A stretch of 64,000 nucleotides of DNA from UKL13-3 sp044353855. GTDB lineage: Bacteria > Bacteroidota > Bacteroidia > UKL13-3. Both the position numbers and the translations under genes were made by a program. Shown one piece after another: positions 30,683 to 39,528 of the stretch; positions within the stretch are counted from its first letter, which is position 1, and each line of letters opens with the position of its first letter. The notes beneath the pieces were generated by a model. It worked only from the letters and a program-made list of their open reading frames with translations. It had not been told where the DNA came from and did not search any database. The stretch is taken from positions 744,001 to 808,000 of the forward strand of contig JBILBF010000001.1 of assembly GCA_044353855.1 (NCBI GenBank), written 5' to 3'.

Positions 30683-32814
30683 TATCCTAATTTTATATTG
30701 ATGGAACTTCCTTTAACTATTTTTACACCTGGTTGGATGGATTGTTTTTGTACTTTCCCCCAACCTTCAATTGTTACTTTTAATCCTGCATTTTCAAGTA
30801 TGTAAAGTGCATCCTTTAATCCCATACCTTCTAAATTGGGCATGGTAAATTTGTTGATGCGGGTTGACGCTACTGTGATATTTTTTTTGTGCACGTTTGC
30901 TGTTGCCCACTCACTTCCATCCTCTTCTATTGTGTCATTTTGTTGTTGGGTGGAAATACCTAATGAGGTATAAATAAGTTTTATTTCATCCTTAAAACCG
31001 AAAGTTGATTTTGGAATAGAAAGGGCACTATCATTGTTATAAACAAAGCGTAGCTCTGGGTGTAAATGCGTGCTATTTGAATATACCTTGTCTGCTATTT
31101 CTTTAAACACTGGACCTGCTACAGCCGAACCATAATAAATTCCTTTTGATGGTCCATTTACCATTACCATGCAGGTATATTGTGGATTGTTTGCCGGAAA
31201 ATACCCGCAGAATGAAGAGCGGTACAATTTTTTCTTGTAGCCATATTTACCATCGGCTACCAATGCTGTTCCTGTTTTACCTGCTACAGTGTAATTGGGA
31301 TTCCGTAAGTTTGTTGCGGTGCCATGCATCACTACACCTTCAAGCATAGTGTGTAAGTTTTTTAATGTGCTTTGTTTACACACTTGCTCCACCATTGTTT
31401 CGGTTTTAAATGAGCGAATCGTGCGTCCTGTTTGTTGTATTTCTCTAACAAAAAGGGGCTTCACCATTTTGCCATTATTGGCAATGGCATTGTATAATGT
31501 TGTAACCTGCAATGGCGTAACTTTTACTTCATACCCTATACTGCTCCAGGGTAAGGTTGTTCCCGACCATCCTTTATCATCAGGACTCTTAATCATTGGC
31601 GTTCCTTCACCCGTAATTTGTAATCCAATAGGTTTGTTTAGTTTGAGTTTTACAAGGTGGTGATAAAATTGTGTTGGATTATTTTTGTATGCTTCATTTA
31701 CTGCTTTTGAAATGGCAACATTTGAAGAGAGTTCAAATGATTGTTGTAAGTTCAAAATGCCATGTCCGCCTGCTTCCGAATCATACATAACCGCAGTTGA
31801 GGTGTATCGTTTTTGTCCATTTTCGGTATCATACATATCCGTCATTTTGGCTTTGCCATCATCCAATAAAGCTAGCATAGATGTAAGCTTAAAAGTGGAT
31901 CCTGGCTCCAAACTTTCTCCCACAGCATAATTGTATTGCTCTTGATAAATGCCCTTTGAAATGCGGGTTAAATTGGCTATGGCTTTTATCTCTCCGGTTG
32001 TTACTTCCATTAAAATGGCTGTTCCCCATTGAGCATCATTTAATACAAGCGTCCGCATTAAAGCTTGTTCTGCCACATCTTGTATATTTACATCAATGGT
32101 GGTTACAATATCTTTTCCATTTTGTGCTTCAATTTGTTCTTCATCATTGATGGGAATCCATGTTCCTCCGGCTATACGTTGCATCACCCTTTTACCACTT
32201 TTGCCCGAAAGTTCTTTGTCAAATGCTCCTTCAATACCTACTGGTGCTATGCCTTTTACACTATATCCAATGAGTCTTTCAGCTAGTATATCAAAAGGTT
32301 TTTCTCTTCTGTTTTTTTCTTCAATATTGAGGCCACCTTTATATTTTCCCATTTTAAAAATAGGGAAGGTGATTACTTGCCGCATTTCCAAATAGCTAAC
32401 TTTACGTTTTAATAAGTAGTAACGATCCTTACGTTTTCTTACACCTGTTAAAATGCGTTTGTATTCGGTTGTGCTTCTGTCTCCAAATAAGTTGGATAAG
32501 TAATAAGCTAATGAATCTATATTGTTTTCAAATACATTATCACTTTTAAATCCTGGAGCCTTTCCATCAATACGCAATTCGTATATTGGGAGTGAGGTTG
32601 CCAATAAACTATAATCACAGGCAAAAATATTTCCACGAGCTGGGTCTACAGTTTGAATAGACGTGCCAATGTTTTCAGCCATTTCCATCCAATGGTTTTT
32701 TTCTTTATAGGTAATCTTTATCAAATAGGCAACTATGGCCAATGCGAACAAACACATACCTCCGTATGCGATGTACGTTCTGATCATAATTACTTTTCTG
32801 ATATTAGTTGCCAC
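30682..32814 (-). CDS. ftsI: Septal transpeptidase FtsI (PBP3) with PASTA domain
   Basis: FtsI is a class B penicillin-binding protein that cross-links septal peptidoglycan with FtsW. Seen: one N-terminal membrane helix (about 15-35), the dimerisation domain, and the transpeptidase motifs STFK (306-309), SSN (363-365) and KTG (513-515). A PASTA domain (about 652-710) ends the protein; E. coli FtsI lacks this, while Bacteroidota homologues usually have it. 710 residues from a GTG at 32814; an ATG at 32787 would remove nine residues. I prefer the GTG because the preceding residues match the usual family N-terminus and it overlaps ftsL. Confidence 0.96.
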   Translation of the reverse strand: MATNIRKVIMIRTYIAYGGMCLFALAIVAYLIKITYKEKNHWMEMAENIGTSIQTVDPARGNIFACDYSLLATSLPIYELRIDGKAPGFKSDNVFENNIDSLAYYLSNLFGDRSTTEYKRILTGVRKRKDRYYLLKRKVSYLEMRQVITFPIFKMGKYKGGLNIEEKNRREKPFDILAERLIGYSVKGIAPVGIEGAFDKELSGKSGKRVMQRIAGGTWIPINDEEQIEAQNGKDIVTTIDVNIQDVAEQALMRTLVLNDAQWGTAILMEVTTGEIKAIANLTRISKGIYQEQYNYAVGESLEPGSTFKLTSMLALLDDGKAKMTDMYDTENGQKRYTSTAVMYDSEAGGHGILNLQQSFELSSNVAISKAVNEAYKNNPTQFYHHLVKLKLNKPIGLQITGEGTPMIKSPDDKGWSGTTLPWSSIGYEVKVTPLQVTTLYNAIANNGKMVKPLFVREIQQTGRTIRSFKTETMVEQVCKQSTLKNLHTMLEGVVMHGTATNLRNPNYTVAGKTGTALVADGKYGYKKKLYRSSFCGYFPANNPQYTCMVMVNGPSKGIYYGSAVAGPVFKEIADKVYSNSTHLHPELRFVYNNDSALSIPKSTFGFKDEIKLIYTSLGISTQQQNDTIEEDGSEWATANVHKKNITVASTRINKFTMPNLEGMGLKDALYILENAGLKVTIEGWGKVQKQSIQPGVKIVKGSSINIKLG

Positions 32815-33193
32815 TTGTTGCTGTAATTTTAAAGGGGGGTGTTGTTAGTTCTTTAATGCCTAGTGTGTCAAGTTTTAGTGCTACTGTCGATTGTTTGCTT
32901 TCACTCATTAACTCACTCAAAATGCTTATATATTCTGATCGTAATTCTTTTATTTCTGTATTTAGCTTATCTGTTTTACGAATTACTTTTTCAACCTTAT
33001 GTGCATTCCAAATATGAATGAGCAGCAGCAATACAATAAATAATCCGAAAGGAATTTGTCTTAACATTCCATCTCGTGAAATATTAAAATCAAAATCAGC
33101 AACCTTCTGCATCGTATGGGTTAAACGCGAAGTTTCCTTCGGTGTTTCTTCCACCAACTCTGGTTCTTTTTCTGTTATTATTTTATTAGACAA
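32804..33193 (-). CDS. ftsL: FtsL-like cell division protein
   Basis: This small bitopic protein sits where FtsL is expected, between rsmH and ftsI. Seen: a ~46-residue cytoplasmic N-terminus, one membrane helix (about 47-63, IPFGLFIVLLLLIHIW), and a periplasmic stretch with heptad-like spacing (KVEKVIRKTDKLNTEIKELR), as in coiled-coil FtsL. FtsL proteins share little sequence, so the call rests on topology and position. 129 residues from a TTG at 33193, the only start after the upstream in-frame stop; the first ATG (33112) would leave about 102 residues and keep the membrane helix. Confidence 0.8.
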   Translation of the reverse strand: MSNKIITEKEPELVEETPKETSRLTHTMQKVADFDFNISRDGMLRQIPFGLFIVLLLLIHIWNAHKVEKVIRKTDKLNTEIKELRSEYISILSELMSESKQSTVALKLDTLGIKELTTPPFKITATSGN

Positions 33194-33235
33194 TTTGGTA
33201 TTTTGTTATTTTGTATTCAGTTGTTATTTTATTTT

Positions 33236-34165
33236 TTAGCTCTTCTTATCTTTATCAACTATCCGTTCTGCTATTCTCAGTTTTGAACTTCTTGATCGTG
33301 GATTTTTTTCCAACTCTGCTTCACTTGCAGTAATTGCTTTTTTGCTAATGGGATTAAAGGGCCGTTTGATATTGCCATAAAAATCTTTTTCTACATCACC
33401 ATTAAAATTTCCGGTATTGATAAAGTTTTTGACTAATCTGTCTTCTAAAGAATGGTAACTCATTACGACCAATCGTCCATTTGGAGCAAGAATGTCCTGT
33501 GTACTAAGTAATAAATTTTTGAGTACTTCTAATTCTCTGTTAACTTCAATGCGCAATGCCTGAAAAACTTGAGCCCAAAATTTATAATCTTTAAATTTGG
33601 GTGCAAAGGAGGCTAGTGCATGTTTTAACTCGCCTACTGTTTTAATAGCATTTTGACCTCTTTTTTCAACCAATACTTTAGCTAGTTTGCGTGAGTTTGT
33701 GAGTTCTCCATATTGGTAAAAAATATCTGCTAACTGTTGTTCGGTATAATTGGCAATTATATAAGCTGCATCTACCGAATGTGATTTATCCATTCTCATA
33801 TCCAATACAGCATCATCAAACCGAAATGAAAACCCACGTTCATCGGTATCAAATTGATGAGAAGAAACACCCAAGTCTGCTAACAACCCATTAATTGGAA
33901 GCAATTCTTGATAAGCCAAATGATTTTTGATGAATTCAAAATTTTGATCGATAAATACAAAACGTGTATCAGCCTCAGGTAAATTTTGTTGGGCATCCGT
34001 ATCTTGGTCAAATGCAATTAGTTTCCCTTTTTTACTCAGTTGTTTTAAAATTTCAGAGGAATGTCCACCTCCACCAAACGTTACATCCACATATTTCCCA
34101 TCAGGTTGAATATTCAAACCTTCAAGGCATTCGTGTAACATAACTGGTTCGTGGTATTTACTCAT
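33236..34165 (-). CDS. rsmH: 16S rRNA (cytosine-1402-N4)-methyltransferase RsmH
   Basis: RsmH (MraW) methylates N4 of C1402 in 16S rRNA with S-adenosylmethionine. Seen: the SAM-binding loop VDVTFGGGGHSSEIL near residue 27, LADLGVSSHQFD, RGFSFRFDDAVLDMRMD (family core), and the C-terminal SYHSLEDRLVKNF and RSSKLRIAER motifs. 309 residues, ATG start. It is the second gene of the dcw cluster, 132 bases after mraZ; that gap contains a short direct repeat (CATCTGCC repeated at about 34269-34290) and nothing else evident. Confidence 0.97.
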   Translation of the reverse strand: MSKYHEPVMLHECLEGLNIQPDGKYVDVTFGGGGHSSEILKQLSKKGKLIAFDQDTDAQQNLPEADTRFVFIDQNFEFIKNHLAYQELLPINGLLADLGVSSHQFDTDERGFSFRFDDAVLDMRMDKSHSVDAAYIIANYTEQQLADIFYQYGELTNSRKLAKVLVEKRGQNAIKTVGELKHALASFAPKFKDYKFWAQVFQALRIEVNRELEVLKNLLLSTQDILAPNGRLVVMSYHSLEDRLVKNFINTGNFNGDVEKDFYGNIKRPFNPISKKAITASEAELEKNPRSRSSKLRIAERIVDKDKKS

Positions 34166-34297
34166 TAGGTGTTGACTATGTTAATTTTGTTGGGTTAGTT
34201 AATTCTGTTCAATTGTTTCGAGTTATGGATTGCTAGGATTTAAAAAAGCAAAAAGGGATTATCTTCTTCATCTGCCCATCTGCCCATCCTTTTCAAC

Positions 34298-34753
34298 TTA
34301 CTCACTGTTCTTTTTAGCCATCACTTCTTCGGCCAATGCACTAAAATCTGCGGGTTCTTCACTTAGCATTTTTTCATATGCAGCCTTACCCCATATTTCT
34401 ATTTTATTGCCATAAGCCAATAACATTACTTCGTTGCTTATGCCAGCATATTCCAATAATGATTTGGGTAAGTTCACCCGTGAAGCAGCATCCATTTCTA
34501 GTTGGCTTGCACCACGTAAAAAGTAACGTTTGAATTCGCGTTCTTTTTTAATGTAATCGCTCAGTTTGTTTATTTCGGTTGCTATTGTTTCCCATTCAGT
34601 TGAGGGGTATAACACACAACATTTTTCAAATCCTCTGTTGATGAAAAAAGAATCTTTAGCGGCTTTGGGGAGCTGTTTTTTAAGGGCCGCAGGAATGATT
34701 AACCTTCCCTTGGCATCCAGTTTACATTCATATTCTCCGTGTAGTTGCGACAC
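34298..34753 (-). CDS. mraZ: Transcriptional regulator MraZ
   Basis: MraZ is a ring-forming DNA-binding protein of the AbrB-like superfamily that controls the dcw cluster from its first position. Seen: two copies of the family motif, DAKGRLIIPAAL (about 13-24) and DAASRVNLPKSL (about 89-100). 151 residues, normal length, from a GTG start with no alternative upstream. Three CCACTTT boxes at exact 10-base spacing lie 41-67 bases upstream, matching MraZ operators in other bacteria, so autoregulation is likely. Confidence 0.96.
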   Translation of the reverse strand: MSQLHGEYECKLDAKGRLIIPAALKKQLPKAAKDSFFINRGFEKCCVLYPSTEWETIATEINKLSDYIKKEREFKRYFLRGASQLEMDAASRVNLPKSLLEYAGISNEVMLLAYGNKIEIWGKAAYEKMLSEEPADFSALAEEVMAKKNSE

Positions 34754-34793
34754 TTTTATTTGCTATTAATGGTGTAAAAGTAAAAACAAAAAT

Positions 34794-34820
34794 CCACTTT
34801 TCTCCACTTTCCCCCACTTT
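34794..34820 (-). promoter_or_regulatory. MraZ operator: three direct repeats
   Basis: On the minus strand AAAGTGG occurs three times (plus-strand CCACTTT at 34794-34800, 34804-34810 and 34814-34820) with a period of exactly 10 bases, one helical turn. Known: MraZ binds sets of AAAGTG- or TGGG-containing boxes spaced about one turn apart upstream of mraZ. The site lies in the 225-base gap between mraZ and the divergent ligase-like gene, so it could influence both. Confidence 0.8.
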
Positions 34821-34978
34821 GTGGAAAAGTTGTTGTTTTCTTTTTGGTTTTTATAAATTTCATGTTGCTCTTTATATCAATAAAATCAATGCTTAACAGC
34901 TATGTTTCCTAAAAATTAGTCAGTGGGGCTGGTTATACAAATGGGTAATTGTTTTTATACTTAGATTTGACTGATAGT

Positions 34979-36964
34979 ATGGAAACCCAACCACGTTCAA
35001 CTTCCCAATTTAATTGGATGCAAAACTGTTTGATGGTTTTTACAGCACTGCTGCCCTTTGTTTATTTGGCAAAAGGGGTGGATCCTGTTTTGTTACCAAG
35101 GCAATTAATATTGAGTGTGCTGCTCATCCTTTTTGCTGGAGGATTTATCTTTAAGCTTACCAAAGGATTGAAAATTCAATCCATCATACCAATCCTTTTT
35201 GTGTTGTTAAGTATTGTGTATTGGGTTTCTACTTTTCAGGCGATTAATACCGTTGAAAGTTATTATATCGCATTAAAAATAAGTCTATTTGTTGCCTATT
35301 TTTTTGTCATATATATAGGTGTAAAAGAACAGTTTTTTACCATTCAACTTATTTCGAAGGGTATTGCTATCAGCGGAATAATTGCTGTTGGTTTGGCTAT
35401 TCGCGATATGGTTTTTTTGCAATCGCAGGGTGTCAATATTTTTATGGATAACAATATGTATAAAGTGAATGCTACGTTTGGACATAAAAATTTGCTATCG
35501 GCTTTTCTTTTTTTGTGTTTGCCAATGCTGGTCATTCAATTATTGTTTACCACAAAACTGTTCTGGAAACTGCTCATTTCTATTGGACTTATTTCCATGA
35601 TTGTGGTAATTGTATTGTTACAAACACGAGCTGTATTAGTAGCTGGGTTTATTTGTTTGTGTGGTGCGCTATTCCTTATGTTTAAAACTAAAATAGGTTC
35701 AACAACTCATCGAAAAATTGGAATAGGATTGTTGCTTGGCTTGTTGGTATTATCCATTGCAGCCTCTTATGTGTATTGGGAGAAACTGACACATATTACC
35801 CGAACCGAATCTTTTATTGAACGTAAACATGTATGGGAAAATACTTGGCAAATGATTGCTGAAAATCCATTAACGGGGGTAGGAGCTGCCAATTGGCAAA
35901 TCCATTTTCCCAAATATGGGATGCAAAAATTTTATGATGTAAATTATACCATTACCGAAGGCTTAACTAATTTTCAACGTCCACACAATGATTTTTTGTG
36001 GGTGTGGGCCGAAACAGGTTCTATTGGTTTGTTGGTGTACGCACTCCTATTTATATTGGTTAGTTGGTTCGCATACAGATTATGTATAAAGGAACAGGAT
36101 TTTAAGACTCAATTATTGTATGGTTTGATATTGCTGCAGATTCTCGGGTTTGTTACTATATCCTTATTTGATTTTCCACTCGAGCGGATTGAACATCCAG
36201 TAGTCATTTTTTCAAGCATTGCTTATATAGCTGCGGTATCGCCTTCTAAAACACTTCATGTAAAAATACCCAAATGGAGCTTGCTATTATTGGTATTACT
36301 TGGATTGTATATGGTTTTTATCTGCAACAAACGTTGGCAAAGCGAATTGGTGCTTCGAAAAATGTACAAAGCACATGCTGTAGGAGATTGGAATAAATTA
36401 ATAAGTGAAGGAAAAAAAATACAAACGGCTTATTTTAATATGGATTATTATTCAATACCCGTAAGTTGGTATATTGGAGTTGGTTATTTTAGGCAAAACA
36501 AATTGCCTTTGGCCAAACACTATTTTGAGGAAGCATATGCATTGCATCCTTACCAAGTGCATGTTTTAAATAATTATGGAGCCTGTTATGAAAAAGAAGG
36601 AAATCAGATAAAGGCTATCGAATTATTGGAAGTAGCGCATCAAATTTCTCTAACGTTTTCGGATGGCATTATCAACTTAAGTGGTGCATATTATAATGCC
36701 GGCAGATACGATGATGCCTTTGCCACTATTACCCAATTTAAGTACGATGAACAAAATGAACGATTTAAAGTATTTGTTTTGGCAATTGTAAAAAAGAAAA
36801 TAGAGCAAACTATTCTAGAAACTTCTAAAGGTGTATTTAGAACTTTTTTAACTCAATTGTTGACTGATGATAAAATGATACTTGAGCTATATAAGCAAGC
36901 ACAACAAAAACACATGGATGTATTATCGTTTTTTGAACAAAAAGCACCTCTAAAAAACAAGTAA
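34979..36964 (+). CDS. O-antigen ligase/polymerase-like membrane protein with TPR tail
   Basis: Seen: eleven or so membrane segments in the first ~440 residues; a large loop holding ENPLTGVGAANW and RPHNDFLWVWAETGSIG, the signature of the Wzy_C/O-antigen ligase family; then a soluble C-terminal part (about 450-661) with TPR-like helices (NYGACYEKEGNQIKAIELLE). Known: such proteins polymerise or ligate surface polysaccharide, or glycosylate proteins, at the periplasmic face. Which substrate applies here cannot be decided; no polysaccharide genes are adjacent. I chose the ATG at 34979 over a TTG at 34949. A TAGATTTG (-7-like) at 34962 lies very close to the start, so the leader may be almost absent. 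Confidence 0.85.
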   Translation: METQPRSTSQFNWMQNCLMVFTALLPFVYLAKGVDPVLLPRQLILSVLLILFAGGFIFKLTKGLKIQSIIPILFVLLSIVYWVSTFQAINTVESYYIALKISLFVAYFFVIYIGVKEQFFTIQLISKGIAISGIIAVGLAIRDMVFLQSQGVNIFMDNNMYKVNATFGHKNLLSAFLFLCLPMLVIQLLFTTKLFWKLLISIGLISMIVVIVLLQTRAVLVAGFICLCGALFLMFKTKIGSTTHRKIGIGLLLGLLVLSIAASYVYWEKLTHITRTESFIERKHVWENTWQMIAENPLTGVGAANWQIHFPKYGMQKFYDVNYTITEGLTNFQRPHNDFLWVWAETGSIGLLVYALLFILVSWFAYRLCIKEQDFKTQLLYGLILLQILGFVTISLFDFPLERIEHPVVIFSSIAYIAAVSPSKTLHVKIPKWSLLLLVLLGLYMVFICNKRWQSELVLRKMYKAHAVGDWNKLISEGKKIQTAYFNMDYYSIPVSWYIGVGYFRQNKLPLAKHYFEEAYALHPYQVHVLNNYGACYEKEGNQIKAIELLEVAHQISLTFSDGIINLSGAYYNAGRYDDAFATITQFKYDEQNERFKVFVLAIVKKKIEQTILETSKGVFRTFLTQLLTDDKMILELYKQAQQKHMDVLSFFEQKAPLKNK

Positions 36965-37007
36965 AAATTAGCTTTAAATGGGTTATTTTTGAAATTATTA
37001 ATATACA

Positions 37008-38516
37008 ATGATGAAAAATCTATTTACGTATTTATTCTTAATCATTGGGTTCACTGTTAGTGCCCAATCATTAACTTCGGTTTCACCCAATACTGCAGCC
37101 GCTGGTACTACTTTAAATGTTACCATAACAGGTAATCGAACAGCTTTTACCAACAGTACCATATTTGTATTTAATTCGGGCACCAGTGTATTACAAGTAA
37201 GCAATGTTGTTGCACAAAGTGGGACTAGCGCAACGGGTACCATAACGATTCCAGCCAATGCAGCAGCAGGTGTGTATTCATTATCAGCTGTAGTAGGTTT
37301 GTCATTGCCTTTGCAACTAGCCAATGCTTTTACGGTTACTGGTGGGACCCCAACAGCCGCTATCGGAACCATCAGTCCAAACCAAGCTAATACAGGCCAA
37401 ACATTATTGGTAACCATATCAGGGGTTAATACTGAGTTTACACAATCTTCAACTACTACTTCATCATTGGTTAGTTTAGGAGGAGGTACTCCAATATTAG
37501 CTATTACCACATTTGCACAAAACGATAATACGTTATTATCCTTTTTCTCTGTTCCATCAACAGCTACACCTGGTGTATATTCTATGTTGGTTAATACCAC
37601 CAATCAAGGTATTTTAACCAAGCAAAATGCATTTACAATCAATGGAAGTACTTCTGGAAATCCTGAATTGGTAAGTATCAGCCCATCAAGTTCAACAAAA
37701 GGGCAGCGTCTGAATGTTACGATTACAGGTAAAAATACCCAGTTTACACAGGCATCAACTTTAGAGGTATATCTTTCCAGTAATGCTGGTCTTTATCAGG
37801 CATCATCTACAGTTACACAAAGTAATACAAGGTTGAGAGCTACATTTGATATTCCCACCAATGCAAGCAGTGGTTTGTATGATGTAAAAGTAATGTTTAA
37901 TGGAAACAATTTAGTGTTGGAGCAAAGTTTTGAAATAATTGGAGACCCACAAACAGATCCCGCTGTTGTTTCTATCAGTCCATCTTTTGGTGCACCAGGG
38001 CAAATACTGGATGTAACCATAACGGGTAAAAACACAAACTTTAAGCAAGGAGATTCAAGTATGGATATGGCCATATACAGTGGTGAATTATTTGTTACGC
38101 CAAGTACTTTTGATGTAATAAGCAACACACAAATAGTTGCTCGATTTGAAATTCCAATCGATTTTGGCATTGGGATCTACGATTTTGGTTTGATATCTGA
38201 CATTGACGGTTATATGTTAATGCCACAATCATTTAGCATTACTGCAGTTGGTATTGCCGAACAACAAAATACAATAGTGAAAATGTATCCTAATCCTGTA
38301 AAAGATAAGTTAACGATTGAATCAACTATTATGTATACGGAAGTAACCATCATAGATATTACAGGTAAACAAACTACTTGCAACATGAATGAAATGCAAC
38401 ACACGGGGTCAATATATACCATACCAATGGATAAACTCCGGTTGAAAAAAGGGATTTACTTCATACGATTAGAATCGGTTACTGGCTATGAGTACCAAAA
38501 ATTTGTAGTCGAATAA
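37008..38516 (+). CDS. T9SS-secreted protein with four Ig-like repeats
   Basis: This 502-residue protein has a signal peptide (hydrophobic 5-17, likely cut after SAQ near 20), four repeats of about 100 residues opening at about 22, 119, 220 and 319 with variants of (V/I)SPxxxxxGQxLxVTITGxNTxF, and a C-terminal T9SS type A sorting domain (MYPNPVKDKLTIES to the end). The repeats resemble IPT/TIG-type Ig folds. Inference: a surface-bound or released structural or carbohydrate-binding protein. A hairpin follows directly. A -7-like TATTTTTG occurs at 36984-36991. Confidence 0.85.
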   Translation: MMKNLFTYLFLIIGFTVSAQSLTSVSPNTAAAGTTLNVTITGNRTAFTNSTIFVFNSGTSVLQVSNVVAQSGTSATGTITIPANAAAGVYSLSAVVGLSLPLQLANAFTVTGGTPTAAIGTISPNQANTGQTLLVTISGVNTEFTQSSTTTSSLVSLGGGTPILAITTFAQNDNTLLSFFSVPSTATPGVYSMLVNTTNQGILTKQNAFTINGSTSGNPELVSISPSSSTKGQRLNVTITGKNTQFTQASTLEVYLSSNAGLYQASSTVTQSNTRLRATFDIPTNASSGLYDVKVMFNGNNLVLEQSFEIIGDPQTDPAVVSISPSFGAPGQILDVTITGKNTNFKQGDSSMDMAIYSGELFVTPSTFDVISNTQIVARFEIPIDFGIGIYDFGLISDIDGYMLMPQSFSITAVGIAEQQNTIVKMYPNPVKDKLTIESTIMYTEVTIIDITGKQTTCNMNEMQHTGSIYTIPMDKLRLKKGIYFIRLESVTGYEYQKFVVE

Positions 38517-38520
38517 CCGT

Positions 38521-38553
38521 AAAAAGTCTCATTGTTAAATGAGACTTTTTTTT
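38521..38553 (+). terminator. Terminator after the Ig-repeat T9SS gene
   Basis: A perfect stem AAAAAGTCTCATT/AATGAGACTTTTT with a GTTA loop and a trailing T run starts four bases after the stop codon. It separates this gene from gldA. Confidence 0.85.
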
Positions 38554-38581
38554 GCCATGTACTTTGCAACAACCTTTTGCT

Positions 38582-38589
38582 TACTTTTG
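38582..38589 (+). promoter_or_regulatory. Candidate -7 box for the gld operon
   Basis: TACTTTTG matches the Bacteroidota -7 consensus TAnnTTTG, 20 bases before the gldA ATG and just downstream of the preceding terminator. A TTTG at 38563 lies 15 bases upstream, closer than the usual 17-23, so the -33 assignment is unsure. Confidence 0.45.
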
Positions 38590-38609
38590 CTGTCTATGTT
38601 AAAAAAAAG

Positions 38610-39515
38610 ATGTCGATAGTTGTAGAGAAGCTGACCAAGCTGTATGGTGAGCAAAAAGCATTAAATGAAATTTCATTCGAAGTAAAACCGGGTGATGTAC
38701 TTGGTTTTTTGGGACCTAATGGTGCCGGTAAATCGACCACCATGAAAATTCTTACGTGTTATATTCCCCAAACCAGTGGCAAAGCTTCTGTATGTGGTTT
38801 TGATGTGGTAAACCATCCCATTGAGGTGCGCAAACAAATTGGCTATTTACCTGAATTAAACCCTTTGTATACTGATATGTACGTAAAAGAATATTTGCAG
38901 TTTTCGGCTGAAGTACAAGGGTTGGGAAAAGAGTCGAATAAGCGAGTAGCTGAAATGATTGAACGAGTTGGCTTAACCATTGAGTATAAAAAGAAAATAG
39001 GGCAATTGTCAAAAGGGTATAAGCAACGTGTGGGTTTGGCGCAAGCCATGTTACATAATCCCAAAGTATTAATTTTAGATGAACCTACATCTGGTTTAGA
39101 TCCCAATCAGGTTGGCGAAATGCGCAACTTAATAAAAGAAATTGGGCACGATAAAACGGTATTGTTATCAACCCATATTATGCAAGAAGTGGAGGCTATG
39201 TGTAACCGTGTGGTGATTATCAATAAAGGTAAAATTGTAGCGAATGATAAAATAGAAAACCTGCAACAAAAACTAGTTGGGGAGGTTTTAATTTCAGTAG
39301 AGTTTAAAAATGAAATCAACGAAAATTTGCTTAAAGGATTAGAAGGAGTGTTAGGAGTAAAACAAAAAGGCAAACGTTATATTGTTAGGTGTAAGCATGA
39401 TATCAGAGCAGATATCTCTGAGCTTGCATCTCTGCATAACTGGATTCTCATTTCCATGAATATGGAAGAAGATTCTTTAGAACAAGTTTTCCAAAAGTTA
39501 ACGAATAACCAATAA
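38610..39515 (+). CDS. gldA: Gliding-motility ABC transporter ATPase GldA
   Basis: This 301-residue ATP-binding subunit has all the ABC motifs: Walker A GPNGAGKST (about 36-44), the signature LSKGYKQRVGLAQAM, Walker B VLILDEPTSGLDPNQ and the switch STHIM. The ATG at 38610 starts the domain properly; the open frame upstream runs back through the terminator and is not coding. Known: in Flavobacterium johnsoniae GldA works with GldF and GldG and is required for gliding. The next two genes encode those partners, which makes the specific name secure compared with a generic ABC ATPase. Confidence 0.9.
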   Translation: MSIVVEKLTKLYGEQKALNEISFEVKPGDVLGFLGPNGAGKSTTMKILTCYIPQTSGKASVCGFDVVNHPIEVRKQIGYLPELNPLYTDMYVKEYLQFSAEVQGLGKESNKRVAEMIERVGLTIEYKKKIGQLSKGYKQRVGLAQAMLHNPKVLILDEPTSGLDPNQVGEMRNLIKEIGHDKTVLLSTHIMQEVEAMCNRVVIINKGKIVANDKIENLQQKLVGEVLISVEFKNEINENLLKGLEGVLGVKQKGKRYIVRCKHDIRADISELASLHNWILISMNMEEDSLEQVFQKLTNNQ

Positions 39516-39528
39516 CTGAATCAACAAA

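Noticed and set aside
34949..34978. TTG start for the ligase-like gene
   Set aside because: An ATG at 34979 gives a normal N-terminus for a polytopic protein; the extra residues add nothing family-like and overlap a -7-like box.
38532..38609. Upstream extension of gldA
   Set aside because: The frame runs back through the preceding terminator hairpin and the candidate -7 box; the ATG at 38610 begins the conserved ABC domain.
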